This document shows positions 21,607-31,842 of a DNA stretch of 64,000 nt, piece by piece. Every line of letters begins with the position of its first letter. Position 1 is the stretch's first letter. The stretch lies in assembly GCA_002007465.1 (NCBI GenBank), contig LNAC01000278.1, positions 445,805-509,804 of the forward strand, in the 5' to 3' direction. A program made the translations under genes and the position numbers. This DNA comes from Ailurus styani. Taxonomy: Eukaryota > Chordata > Mammalia > Carnivora > Ailuridae. The notes beneath the pieces are model-generated. The model was not told the origin of the DNA and searched no databases. It saw only the letters and a list, made by a program, of their open reading frames with translations.

Positions 21607-22578
21607 TAGAGATAACCACTACCACATACATTAATGGTTAGCCAAATGTTATCATCAAAAAGAAAAAATAATATTACATGCTTATATAGCTATGACATAC
21701 TGTTTTGTTTCTGGAAATAATCAAAAGCTAATCACACCAACACAGCCAGATTTAAATCTTACCTAGGCAACAGGTGATCCACATATGTAAAAAACAAAAA
21801 AGCAAATGACCATGTGTAAAAGCAATGAACTGAGAGTGCTTTGCAAGGTGGTGAGTGAAGGGGGGCGTCAGGCCAGTTGCAAGCATGGACAGGATGGGGC
21901 GGGGTGGGGGAGCGTTCCTCCAGCCATTGAGTCAGAGGTTTCAAGAAGGAAATGGAACTTCAGGCTGCTAAAATAAAGGAAGGAGATAAGCATCTCCTTT
22001 TACTGCTCATTTGTGTAGAACTCAAATGGAGAAAAGAATAATTCTAGAACGACCTCTTAAACCATGACCTTCGGTAACGAGCAGACTTCTCCACTCTGTC
22101 ACCAAGCTGCTCCTCACTCTGCTCCACAGGTCTTACCAAACAATAAAACTCCAAGCACGCCGCATGTGAGCTCTGATGGATGGGGTTGACGCGAAAGTGA
22201 ACCCTCAGTGTGTCAAAGAACAAGCACTAGGATGAATCCCCAAACCATTTTAACCTCCCTTGCAAGATACCTTGTCTGGTTTTGCCCGGTTTCCCTGTTG
22301 ACACCAATAGTTCCATACACCCTTTCCCCAAATCAAACCGTGGGTCCTTTGCAAGCTGTCGTGATCTTGTTCATCTCCATATTTTTTGCCCGTAAACTCT
22401 CTTCCAGCATCCTGTTGCCCTCAAAAGATGTGAAGAGCTTTGAAAAGAGAAGTAAACACTAGCTGCAGATTTTGAAATGTGCTGGCTGAATGAAACTTTT
22501 GACTGACAGACACTGGTTTCAGTTCCCACTTCGGCTTTTCCAAATGTCACCATGAATAAAGTCCCTGATATTACTCAC
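21607..22578. other. Unique sequence
   Basis: No repeat family recognised. It lies downstream of the candidate minus-strand exon and would be intronic or untranslated if that exon is real. Confidence 0.4.
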
Positions 22579-22928
22579 CTATTCACAAACCACACTGACA
22601 TCCACATGGAATAATCCCAATAATCCCCCAAACACCTGAGCTGGCTGGAATTGCTTCTTTTGTTCCAAAGAACCGTGGGGTCCTGGGACTGCTCCTGCCC
22701 CTCCCAGGACTGTGCCCGGGACCCGGGCAGGACGAGGTCAGCAGGCTGTTTTTTCAGCAAGAGCCAACGGTGACTCGAATACCCGGGTGCTTCTGCTGAT
22801 GCTTTGGACGATCGGCCTCTAAGCTTCACGCTTATAAAAACAGGGGTCACAAAATTTGTATCAGGAGGAGAACTGATTGCACATTTGAAGTAGACAATGA
22901 AAAGAATCACTAGAAATGCCACAATAAC
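22579..22928 (-). other. Candidate unassigned protein-coding exon
   Basis: This 350-base minus-strand stretch is open throughout. It is preceded by the acceptor-like 'ttttttccag' and followed directly by GTGAGTAAT, a near-ideal donor; the in-frame stop appears only after the donor. The first codons encode a hydrophobic run (VIVAFLVILFIVYF), suggesting a membrane span, followed by a K/R/S-rich tail. I recognise no family. There is no ATG at the N-terminal side, so it would be an internal exon, phase 0 in and phase 2 out. Open frames of similar length occur elsewhere in the window by chance, so this is a weak candidate. Confidence 0.2.
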
Positions 22929-23500
22929 CTGGAAAAAAGTCCTCACTGTATTCAGAGAAGGGAGGGCCGGGGAGCCCAGATGAAGTCAGAGTTTTTCCCT
23001 TCCAAGAGTTTTTTGGCTCAAAGCCACAGAGAAGAAAAGAACAAGGGGGTGTCCACAGGCAACTGCTGGGGCACGTGTGATAACAGCAGGCCTTCCTGGG
23101 GGGAGGGGGTGCCCCCTTGTCCATTCACTTGCTTTCTGAGCCCAAGACTTAGAGACGCTACACTGATTTAAAGCCTCATTTCTTTCCCCTTCCTTCCGAT
23201 CCACCCAGTCTGCGGTGTGTTCAAAGCACACTCAAGGGAGAGAGAAGCCAATGAATCCGCCTAACTGGGAAGTGGTTTTGAGGGAGCACTGACATTCTGA
23301 CACTCACTTTGTTTTCAGACAGGTCCCCTGCGCTTCGGTGGAGCGGGGCTGGGTGTGTGCAGGTGTTCGTAGGGGCCCCTGGAACACAGAGCCCTCTCTT
23401 CACACTGGCGACCCCAGTAAGGATGTCCTGGGTGATTGGTGTCAGATTGGGATTGACAGTGCTGCGTTCTCAAAGGCAGCCCTCTTTTCAATTCTCCCTT
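22929..23500. other. Unique sequence
   Basis: No repeat or gene recognised. It would be intronic if the neighbouring exon candidate is real. Confidence 0.4.
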
Positions 23501-23515
23501 GGAATAGCAGGAAGG

Positions 23516-23733
23516 GGCCACCTGGGTGGGTCAGTTGGTTGAGTGGCTGATTTTGATTTTGGCTCGGGTCATGATCTCTGGGTCCTAGGATTGAGCCCCA
23601 CATCGAGCCCCATGTCTGGCTACTATGTGCTCAGGAGGGGGTCTGCATGAGATTTCTCTCTCCCTCTGCCTCTCCCTCTGCCTGCTTGCTCTCTTTCTCT
23701 CTCTCTCTGAAATAAAGAAATTTAAAAAACAAA
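23516..23733 (+). mobile_element. Old CAN-SINE
   Basis: An older type with 'ggttgagtggctgattttgattttggctcgggtcatg'. The duplication at 23501-23515 and 23734-23748 now differs at two positions (ggaatagcaggaagg and ggaatggcaagaagg), in line with greater age. Confidence 0.9.
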
Positions 23734-23751
23734 GGAATGGCAAGAAGGAGG

Positions 23752-23956
23752 TGGGGGGGCGCCTGGGTGGCTCAGTGGGTTAAAGCCTCTGCCTTCGGCT
23801 CAGGTCATGGTCTCAGGGTCCTGGGATCGAGACCTGCATCAGGCTCCCTGCTCGGCGGGGACCCTGCTTCCCCCTCTCTCTGCCTGCCTCTCTGCCTACT
23901 TGTGATCTCTCTCTCTGTCAAGTAAATAAATTAAAAAAAATTACAAAAAAAAAAAA
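23752..23956 (+). mobile_element. Young mustelid-type CAN-SINE beside an older one
   Basis: A near-consensus copy with 'agtgggttaaagcctctgcc'. It is flanked by aagaaggagg at 23742-23751 and 23957-23966, so it landed in the downstream duplication of the older SINE immediately upstream. Confidence 0.93.
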
Positions 23957-23966
23957 AAGAAGGAGG

Positions 23967-25559
23967 GAGGGGAATAATCCCTTGGACTAGATGCAGAAAG
24001 AGAAAAAAGAAGTTAGCTTAGATACAAAAGCTGTATGTCTGTTTTTTTAATTCTATTTCTCATTTGTGGATTTGAGATTGGAGGAAAAATTCTTTATCTG
24101 ATCAGTGCAACCCTCCTCTCTAAGGACCAGAGTTTTGTTCCTATAACATAATCTCTCCCTGGTGGAACATCATGTAATTCGTTCACATCTCTATGTAATT
24201 CATTCACATCTCTATGTCAAATACGTATATTTTTTAAAACAAGAAAAATATGTTAGCTTTCTACGGTCAGGTCACAAAATGAATAATCTGTTCAATGTTC
24301 TATTGTCTTTGCTTTCCCTCTGCAGAGGTGTTTTGGGGAACACTCATATGCGTAGATTCTTTTTTGCTACTCAGAAAAGATTAGGCTAGCTTGACCAAGT
24401 CCATAAGGGAATGCAATAAAAGTCCAGGTGCCCCAGTACTTTAAAAATAGTATAAATCCATTCCTGGTGGGACAGGCGATAGGAGGGTGGATGATGAGAC
24501 CCAAGAGAGTCAGGCCCGAGGTGGCCTCCCTTCCTGCCCCTGAGCCCTTGTTTCCGTCTTTGCACCTGCTGGAGTGGCCAGTCCAGGAAGCCGGGTCACA
24601 TGACTTTGGCATAGCTAGGGCTGGAGAAGCCTTCCCTCTGCTGTGACAGGTACCTGCCCCTTCTTCCTTGGCCCCTCCAAAGGCACTTTTGAGTACAGAG
24701 AACTAAAACCCGAAGTCACTAGCACCGCTAGAGAGAACTTATCCTAGCAGGGCTAATCAGAGAACTCCTGCAGAGCCTGAAGGGCCTTCGGAGCTCAGCC
24801 CAGGGGCAAGCACATCTGCAGCTCTTGAGCTGCGAATCTCACCGCTCTTCCTGAAAAGATGGCTGTTAGGGTCCCGTCTGCAGGTCACGTGCAGCACTGA
24901 GTGATGGCAGTGAGTTTGAATCCCTGAGCCGAGACTGCCTTCCATGGCAGCGTTAGCTGTCCCCAGTCCCCTTCCTGTCCTACTTTCCATCTCTCTGTTT
25001 CATCCAGGTGTCTGTTGCTGTCCTTGAACACTACACACTGATTCCGGAGTTTTTCAGGTTTTCTGGACACCAGTGTCTCTAAGAGTCTCCTACTTCCTGG
25101 TCATGTTTCCACCTGTCTAAGTGCCGTCCTGCAGACTTCCTAGGTTCCCCTGTGCACCAGCTCCCTCTTCCTCCTCCTGCCTGGCCTGGACTCTGCACTT
25201 CTCTCCCTTTAGCCGCTTCCCCTCTTCCTTCCCTGGCTCCTCCTCCTCCCTGGCACCCTTCTCTCTGTTCCACACCCTTCCCCACTCTCATCCACCTCTG
25301 CTGCCCACCATCGTCCCCGGCCATCGCTGGCCTCCAGGGTCCAGGGCTGGTGTCACAGTGAGGTAAGGAGCCGCCCCCACTGAGGATGGTCTCCGAAGTG
25401 GTTTTCCTATTCTGATAGTTGCAATTCATGATGAAGGCCACAGCAGGACAATATTCCTCAGGAATGGGTTACTACCGTCTTCTTCCCACTAATCTAAGAA
25501 CCTGGGCTTCCTTGGAGTCCCCAGAGCTGGTCCCCTAAGCTGGTCTTCTTAGTAAGACC
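23967..25559. other. Unique sequence
   Basis: About 1.6 kb with no recognised repeat except a 21-bp tandem duplication at 24172-24213. The C/T-rich part at 25120-25330 yields chance frames on both strands. Confidence 0.4.
24172..24213. repeat. 21-bp tandem duplication
   Basis: The unit atgtaattcrttcacatctct occurs twice in direct succession, differing at one position. Confidence 0.9.
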
Positions 25560-25715
25560 CACAAGGCCACACTTGCTCTCTGAACCCTTGCCACATCAGT
25601 CTTACTTCAGTTTCTCAAATGTGCTATAGTCCCTCCTACAGTAGGACCTTCGGTCACACTAGTCCCTCTATCTGGAACATTCTACCTCCTTCCCCTCCTT
25701 TATCTATTAACTCCT
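25560..25715 (+). repeat. L2 fragment
   Basis: L2-type 'cacaaggccacacttgctctc', 'ttcagtttctcaaatgtgct' and 'gtccctctatctggaacattct' appear in consensus order. Confidence 0.7.
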
Positions 25716-25721
25716 TTTGTC

Positions 25722-26240
25722 ACTTATCTGTTGCTATGTAACAAATTAGCCCCAAACCTGCTAGCTTACAATAACACAAATTTGCTATCTCACAGTTTCT
25801 TTGGGTCAGGAATCTGGGAGCAGATTAGCTGGATGGTTCCAGGTCAGGTCTCTCAAGAGGTTAGATTCAAGCTGTTAGCCTGGGTTTCTGTCATCTGGAT
25901 CCAGGGAATCCTCTTCCCAGCTCCCTTACTTGGTGGTTGGTAGACCTCAGTGCCTCTGGGACTGTTGGTGGAGACCCGAGTTCCTTGTCACATGACCTTC
26001 ACAAGGGCTGCCTGAATGTCCTTAAGACATGTAACCTGGCTTCTCCCAGAATTAATGATCAGAAAGAGAGGGAAAGAGCCCCAAACCAAAGCTGCAGTCT
26101 TTTGTAACCTAATCTTAGAAAGGACATATCATCCCTTCTGCCATATGTTATTGGTCAAGCAGATGAACGTGGCACAGCGCAAGAGAAGAACACACATGGT
26201 GTAGATACCAGGCTGTGGGGGTCTTGGGGGACCATCATGG
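25722..26240 (-). mobile_element. MaLR/ERVL-like LTR relic
   Basis: Antisense LTR relic: 'tctgttgctatgtaacaaattag', 'ctcacagtttctttgggtcagg', 'gattagctggatggttccagg'. Related copies lie at 26360, 31843 and 52312 on this strand and at 63325 on the other. It is non-coding and I am unsure of the family name. Confidence 0.6.
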
Positions 26241-26299
26241 GAGGCTGACTTCACTATTACTTCCTTTCCCTTCATATACATTGGTAGGATTTTGTGATT

Positions 26300-26359
26300 A
26301 AAGTTGGTCTCCTCCATTTGACCATAAGCTTCTTGAGAACTGGTGTCTGTTTTGCTCAT
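26300..26359 (+). repeat. L2 3' end, left part
   Basis: The string 'accataagcttcttgagaactggtgtctgttttgctc' is L2 consensus. It stops where the next LTR relic begins and resumes at 26813. Confidence 0.65.
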
Positions 26360-26800
26360 GCATCAGTCAGCTTCAGCTGTGAAACAAACCAACCCAGCAC
26401 TTGGTGGCCTAAAGAAAGCATCAATGTGTTAGTTCTCAGGGGTCTGGCATCAGATATTGGGTAAGCTGGGGGCTGATGGGCCTAAGAAGCCATTGGCTGG
26501 AACAATGACAGTGAATGGGCCATGTGTCTCTCATTACTCAGCAGGCTAAGCAGGGTGTGTCTGCACGGCAGGTGTAGGGGTTCAAGAGCAAAAAGGAAAG
26601 GTGCACATCCTCTTGAGGGATTTGGTAAAGCTCCAACAGCACTTCCACCACTTTCTATCGGCCAACACAAGTCATGAGGCCAGCCCACATTCAAAAGGGG
26701 GAGAAACAGACACAACCTCTTAAGGGGAGGAACGGCAAAAAAGTCACACTGCAAAGGGCCATGGATAATGGGAAGGGGAAAACAGCCATTTTTGTAAACA
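26360..26800 (-). mobile_element. MaLR/ERVL-like LTR relic inserted in L2
   Basis: This is the same relic family as the one at 25722. It begins 'gtcagcttcagctgtgaaac', continues 'cacttggtggcctaaag' and 'agttctcaggggtctggcatc', and ends with 'cctcttaaggggaggaacgg'. L2 sequence on both sides joins up if it is removed. Confidence 0.6.
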
Positions 26801-26812
26801 ATTTAGGACAGT

Positions 26813-26895
26813 GCACAATGGTATCCTCAGAGCCTAGCACAGTGCCTGGCACATGGAAGGGATTCAATAAAAACAGTATTTCCTAAATGAGTGAG
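26813..26895 (+). repeat. L2 3' end, right part
   Basis: The sequence 'cacaatggtatcctcagagcctagcacagtgcctggcacatgg' continues the L2 consensus interrupted at 26359, through to the terminal 'ttcaataaaa' region. Confidence 0.75.
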
Positions 26896-26914
26896 TTTCA
26901 ACATTTTATCTTTA

Positions 26915-27050
26915 GTCGTCTTTGCTTTTGGCTTGTCTCCCTCACTGTTGGTTAAGCATCTTGAAGACAGGGAGTCTATCTTATTCATGTTTGTGACCCC
27001 AGGACATTGACATGGCATTGAGCTTCAGTAGTGATGAATAAATGTAATGC
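26915..27050 (+). repeat. L2 3' end
   Basis: A second L2 tail: 'gcatcttgaagacagggagtctatcttattcatgtttgtgacccc', ending 'tagtgatgaataaatg'. Confidence 0.7.
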
Positions 27051-27124
27051 CCACTCTTCTCAAACACTCTGCATGTCACGATCATTTGGCCTTCCTCACA
27101 GCTTAATGCCTTCCACCGTAGATT

Positions 27125-27330
27125 TGTGCAGGCTTGGCCATGCAACAGACCAGGCTTGGATCCGGAATCTGTCATCTACCGGCTGTGTGACCAGGGCAAG
27201 CCCTTCACCCAGCTGAGCCCCAGTTTCTGCTTCTACAAAATGGGGGTGCCTTCCTCAGAACCACTGCACGGTTTCAGTGCAATTGGATGTGTGAATGCTG
27301 AACACAGTGGTAGACACTGCATGAATGTCA
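27125..27330 (+). repeat. MIR relic
   Basis: Sense MIR: 'gctgtgtgaccagggcaagcccttcacccagctgagccccag', 'tctacaaaatgggggtgcc'. Confidence 0.8.
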
Positions 27331-27334
27331 CCCC

Positions 27335-27810
27335 CTTCCCTTTACCCTGATGCCCCGCATCCCCGACATCAGGCCTCTCCTGCTCTGGCCCTGGCTATCC
27401 TAGCCACATCGGTTGCAAACTCCCCTGGTCCCTTGAGCACAATCCCTGGCATAAACAGAACGGCTAAGCCCCCATCAGTAGTGCAATTCCTGCTGCCACA
27501 GATGGGCATGGAACCTGTCCGTCACAGGTGATTTTTGCCACCACCTGGCCAAGCTTATCTCATCCTGAAGCCAGAGGATCTGCATCTTGTGCCCCCAGGT
27601 GTCTGGAGGCCCAGCTGCCTTCTGTTGCTCTGTCCTAATGACTGTTTGCCCTCCCGTCGCCATAAAAGTGCTCACCGCTGGAGCTCATTTAAAAATCCTC
27701 CGCATATTTCTTCTTCCCAGGTTCTCTGTCTTATCCCCCTTTCTTTCTTTGCAACTTCTTCTCCCCTCTTCCCCTCTTCCCCCGACCCTTTAGTATTTTT
27801 GACCCTTTTT
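27335..27810. other. Unique pyrimidine-rich sequence
   Basis: No repeat or gene recognised. Confidence 0.4.
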
Positions 27811-27814
27811 CCAT

Positions 27815-28030
27815 ATGTCAGGTAGCATGTTAAGCACTTAACATTAATTGTCTTGTTAATTCTTACATCAGACCTAATGGCATAAGAACTATATTACACC
27901 ACTGTTTTCCTGATGAAGAGACCGAGGCTCAGGGAGTTCACCTAACTCACTCATGGCCACACACCTGGTAGGTGGTAGGGCCAGGACTGAACCTGGGTTC
28001 TTGCCCCAAAGCTTATACCCAATCCCTCCC
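27815..28030 (-). repeat. MIR relic
   Basis: Reversed MIR: 'tcaggtagcatgttaagcac', 'gaagagaccgaggctcaggg', 'ggccacacacctggtaggtggtagggccagg'. Confidence 0.8.
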
Positions 28031-28180
28031 GTTACATCCCCTTCCCTCTCGTTGCCTGGTTGTGCACCCTAAGGCAAGTCCCTGCTAGAACGTTCCTTTT
28101 CCTCTCTGTATGGCTGCTCTAGAAGTTCTTCAAAATGACCTCCTTCCTCTTCAGCTCCTCACTTTCCCTTTTCCCTAGAG

Positions 28181-28375
28181 CAGCGCAGTTCAATAGAAAT
28201 GTCTGTAATGACGGAAATGTTCTCTGCGCTCTCCATTATGGTAGGTACTAGACACACGCAGTTTTTTGAGTACTTTTGATATGCGGTCAGGATGACTGAG
28301 AAATTGCATTTTAAATTATACCTTATTTTAATTCACTTAAATTTAAAGAGCCACACGTGGCTGTTGGACAACACA
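28181..28375 (+). mobile_element. hAT-type MER element relic
   Basis: The left end 'cagcgcagttcaatagaaatg' and right end 'gccacacgtggctgttggaca' are the degraded inverted termini of a hAT-Charlie non-autonomous element (MER33/MER58-like; exact name uncertain). The interior 'gatgactgagaaattgcatttt' fits that family. Confidence 0.65.
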
Positions 28376-28965
28376 ATATTACGGTCTCATCTTTGTGCAG
28401 TTTCTGTTGGAGAGAGGATGGGAACTGAGGTGGGGAAGGATATGTGGGGGAGAAAAGCAACTTGAGGGAGCCACGGAGCTATTTTCTCGTGAATATTGAC
28501 CTAAGACTAAGTTTCTCATAAGGAAAAATCATTTCACAATGTCCAGATTCCCAGTCCAAGATTCCTTCCTGGACCTCTGCCTCCCAATCACCAAATTCCT
28601 AGTGAGGTCATCAAGAATGCCAGGTTTTGGAGTTGTGTTGAGGCTTTCCAGAGGGACAGCCTTCCTGAGCAACATGCAGATTGAAATGTACTCATTCCAG
28701 TGAGAAATCACTGAAGTAAGATTTCCTTCATCGGTGTATTGCTGCTGAAATTAATGTGCCATCAATATGACCGTTGGCTTGCAATTTACAAGTCTATAGA
28801 GCTTTCTACTCTATAGAATTTCTGGAAATGCAGATTAAAAACTCACAAGCAGTGGTTTCGGAAACCCCAAATGCCATTTTTTTGTATTGACTCGAGACAG
28901 CTTCTAGGACTTGTACACAAAGAGACCTCAGAAATGGTTACTTGATATATTTGATAATCATGAGC
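28376..28965. other. Unique sequence
   Basis: No repeat or gene recognised. Confidence 0.4.
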
Positions 28966-29152
28966 CTTGGAGCATCTGAGTGGCCCAGCTGGTCAAGCCT
29001 CTCGCTTCTGCTCAGGTTATGATCCCAAGATGCTGGGCTCACACCCCGTGTCATTGGGCTCCTTGCTCAGCGGAGAGCCTGCTTCTCTCTCTGCCTGTGG
29101 CTCCCTCTGCTTGTGCTCTCTCTGTCAAATAAATAAAATCTTAAAAAAAAAT
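28966..29152 (+). mobile_element. Diverged CAN-SINE, plus arm of an inverted pair
   Basis: The head is 'gcatctgagtggcccagc', the middle 'tgctcaggttatgatccc', and the tail 'ctctctgtcaaataaataaa'. It is more diverged than most copies and no clear duplication was found. Confidence 0.85.
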
Positions 29153-29170
29153 TTGTGTGGTGTATTCATT

Positions 29171-29373
29171 CTTTTTTTAAAGGATTTTATATACTTGAGA
29201 GAGAGAGAGAGCAAGCTAGAAAAAGAGCATGAGCAGTGGGGAGGGGCAGAGGGAGAGGAAGAAGCAGACTCCACGCTGAGCAGGGATCCTAGTGCAGGAC
29301 TCCAGCCCAGGACCCTGGGATCATGACCTGTGTCAAAGGCAGACACTTAACCAACTGAGCCACCCAGGTGCCT
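29171..29373 (-). mobile_element. CAN-SINE, minus arm of an inverted pair
   Basis: A reverse copy from poly-T to 'ccacccaggtgcctc'. Only 18 bases separate its tail from the tail of the plus-strand SINE. Flanking duplication is unclear ('tattcatt' and 'tattctt'). Confidence 0.9.
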
Positions 29374-29382
29374 CTATTCTTC

Positions 29383-29490
29383 TATTCATTTATTTGACCA
29401 CTCATTCAACAAATATTTATTGCATGCCTACTATGTGACAGCCACTGCAATTCTGTATTGGGTTAAGACTGAATAAAACTATAAACCAGA
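29383..29490 (-). repeat. L2 3' end fragment
   Basis: Reversed L2 terminus: 'cattcaacaaatatttattgcatgcctactatgtgacag'. Confidence 0.75.
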
Positions 29491-29559
29491 AATACCTTCT
29501 TGTTCTTCCCTTCCTGATGCTCTCTCCTGCTGAACTTCTACAGCAAACATTAAGTTTGT

Positions 29560-29943
29560 TGTTATGGGCTGAACTGTGTTCCCCCCAAATTCAGATATTG
29601 ATGTCCTAACCCTCAGTACCTCAGAATGGGGCTATACTTGGAGATAAGTCCTTTAAAGATGTAATTAAGGTAAAATGAAGTCATATGGATGGGCCTTCAC
29701 CCGGTATGACCGGTATCTTTATAAGTGGGAAAGATTAAGACGCAGGCAGAAGTGAAGACACAGGGAGAAGACAGCCATGTACAAACCCAGGAGAGAAACC
29801 ACAGATGAAAACAACCCTGCTGACGTCTTGATCTTGGATTTCCAGTCTCCAGAACTGTAAGAAAAATTAATTTCTGTTGTTCAAGCCACCCAGTCCGAGG
29901 TGGAAGCCATACTTTGTCGTGGCTGCTCTCGCAGACTAATACC
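29560..29943 (+). mobile_element. Solo LTR (MLT1/MLT2-like, ERVL/MaLR)
   Basis: A nearly complete 384-bp solitary LTR. It starts 'tgttatgggctgaactgtg', contains 'gatgtaattaaggtaaaatgaagtcatatgg' and 'cttgatcttggatttccag', and ends 'gcagactaatacc'. A 5-bp duplication tttgt lies at 29555-29559 and 29944-29948. It contains no viral coding sequence. Confidence 0.85.
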
Positions 29944-29948
29944 TTTGT

Positions 29949-30944
29949 CAATTCATCACCCCTGTGTGTATCTCCTTTTACTTCTTTTCCTTCGTTTTCT
30001 TTTCTTTTCTCTTCTTTGTTTTATTTTGAACGGTTGACGATCTCTCAGAGAGAGTTTATTTATCTTTTTCACATGTGTGTCTTCTTTCTTTGGCTAGGTT
30101 GTAAGTTCCTCAGAGGAAAAGCACAGGAAACAAGGAAATATCTTTGGGATTTTCATCTACCCCAGTGCAACAGACAGGGCCATTTTAAAGGTGAAGAAAT
30201 GGAGACTCTGGAGAGAAGCCAAGTTGCCCAAGAGCTCCCTAGCTGGCCAGAGGGTGAGGGACGCCGGGTTCTCCACGCGCCGGCTTTGGTTTCAAAGCCA
30301 CCAGACCTGCCGCCTCACCAGTCCTCCCTGAAAGCCTGAGCTGGTGACTCACCATTACTTAAATACCTCAGAGCTGGCCCACAGCAGACCCCCCAAAACT
30401 ACTTATGGACTTCATTGATTTAAATAAATGCAGATGGTTTGGCTGAACCAGGGCAATTAACTTGACAGCACTTCTCTCACATTGTGGACAGATGGAAGCT
30501 CTTTGGGAGAATTAAAGACCTGGGGCGTCAGGAATCACTATCTCTTCCTCTCCCCAGCTAATAGATAAAAGCTGTAGGCTCAGCCTCAATGGTGCCCCTT
30601 TAAAATTTCTGTCAGAACAAGCTGCAAACATTAACACGTTTGGATAGCGCTCAGCTGACAATTATTCATGGTGAGGAAGCAAAGATGGCCCCCACCAAGG
30701 AGGCTGACATTTGCCAACACATCCAGTTTCCTTTGGACCGAGAATGTCAGTATCTTCCGCGGCAGGGGGACAACTGCTTCACCTGGAGCAAAGGACTGCA
30801 GGCAGGGAAGATTCGGGAAGAGCCCAGGACAGGCTGTGGGAGGGGGATGGGCCAGGAGTGGCCTCCAGGAGTCCAACTGGACTTAAAACACTCTGGAAAC
30901 AAGGGCTATTTATATGCTCCTTTGGTTGTGAAAATGGCTATAAA
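29949..30944. other. Unique sequence
   Basis: Around 1 kb without recognised repeats. The block 30420-30610 has a GATA-like 'agataaaag', TTAA/AATTAA cores and E-box-like sites close together. It is a possible but unproven regulatory element. Confidence 0.4.
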
Positions 30945-31035
30945 AATAGATCTGACCTTTTGTATTTTCCTAATTTTGCATCACATGTATATGTTACCTA
31001 TTCAAAAGTAAATGAAAAAAAAAAAGATTTTTTCA
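30945..31035 (+). mobile_element. L1M 3' tail fragment
   Basis: The run 'gaccttttgtattttcctaattttgc' followed by 'atgtatatgttacctattc' and an A tract resembles an L1M 3' terminus. Confidence 0.5.
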
Positions 31036-31079
31036 AGTTCTGCATTGTCTTACACCCAGAGCTTGAAATAGTGCAGCAC

Positions 31080-31158
31080 TGACTTAAGAGCACCGGTCTG
31101 GGATGGGTGTGGTCCGTGAAATGGAACTAGTTCCTACTCTACCACTAACTTAGTTTCT
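31080..31158 (+). repeat. MIR 5' part
   Basis: The sequence 'gacttaagagcaccggtctggg' and then 'cctactctaccactaacttag' match the 5' tRNA-related part of MIR. The core is replaced by L2 sequence. Confidence 0.6.
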
Positions 31159-31159
31159 A

Positions 31160-31285
31160 AAACACACATTCCTCCTGCTTAAAACCCTCCGAAGCTCTTT
31201 CACCCCCAGAATAAGTTCAAACTCCTTAGCTTGGCCTATGAGACCGGGAGAGATCTAATTCCCATCTCCCTGTCTTAGGGTAGGA
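31160..31285 (+). repeat. L2 fragment
   Basis: The order 'cctcctgcttaaaaccctcc', 'aataagttcaaactccttagcttggcc' is L2 3' consensus. Confidence 0.7.
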
Positions 31286-31364
31286 TTCCCCAAACGAAGA
31301 CCCTTCTGCAAGGGTGTGGGTGAAGTAAAGGTGTGGGATCTCCAGAGCACGGGAAGGCTTGAGT

Positions 31365-31750
31365 CTAGACTTGCCTTTTGGCAAATAGCATGCAGATCTT
31401 GCAAAGTTATAGGGGCTCTTGGCCTAGGTCCCCAAAGACCTTACAGCATCTGCGATTATACTCTTCGAACTACTCGGCCACTGTGCGAATAAAACCGTGT
31501 TTTATTCCTGGAGGGTTAGAGACCAGATGGAGCAGAGGATGTCACCAATCCCAGCACCTCTGGGGAAACCAGCCCGAGTCATCTTGCCAGCTAACTAGGG
31601 GCACGTGCCCTAGCGAACATCGCCCAGCCCAGCAGGACCACTCAGCCTCAATGGCTGAGCTCACAATCGTAAACGAAATAAAATGGTTGTTTCTTTAAAC
31701 TGCTAAATTGGGGGAGGGGTTTGTTATGCAGCAGAAGCTAACTAATAGAG
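31365..31750 (+). mobile_element. MaLR/ERVL-like LTR relic
   Basis: The 3' end is clear: 'aaatggttgtttctttaaactgctaaattg', 'gtttgttatgcagcagaagctaactaatag'. The 5' part is eroded. It lies tail to tail with the minus-strand relic starting at 31843. Confidence 0.6.
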
Positions 31751-31842
31751 CATTTAAGGGAGCTGACCAAAGCCGCAGACCAAAGCTGTAAGCTCTAGAG
31801 CAGGTCAAGGGGCCCCAGTAGCTTCCAGCACACTGCCCATGT

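Noticed and set aside
22575..22946. The candidate exon read as a complete 123-residue protein beginning with M
   Set aside because: The first codon is GTG, not ATG. A eukaryotic start there is not supported, so I report only the exon interpretation, at low confidence.
28967..29326. 119-codon plus-strand frame
   Set aside because: It is simply read through two inverted CAN-SINEs.
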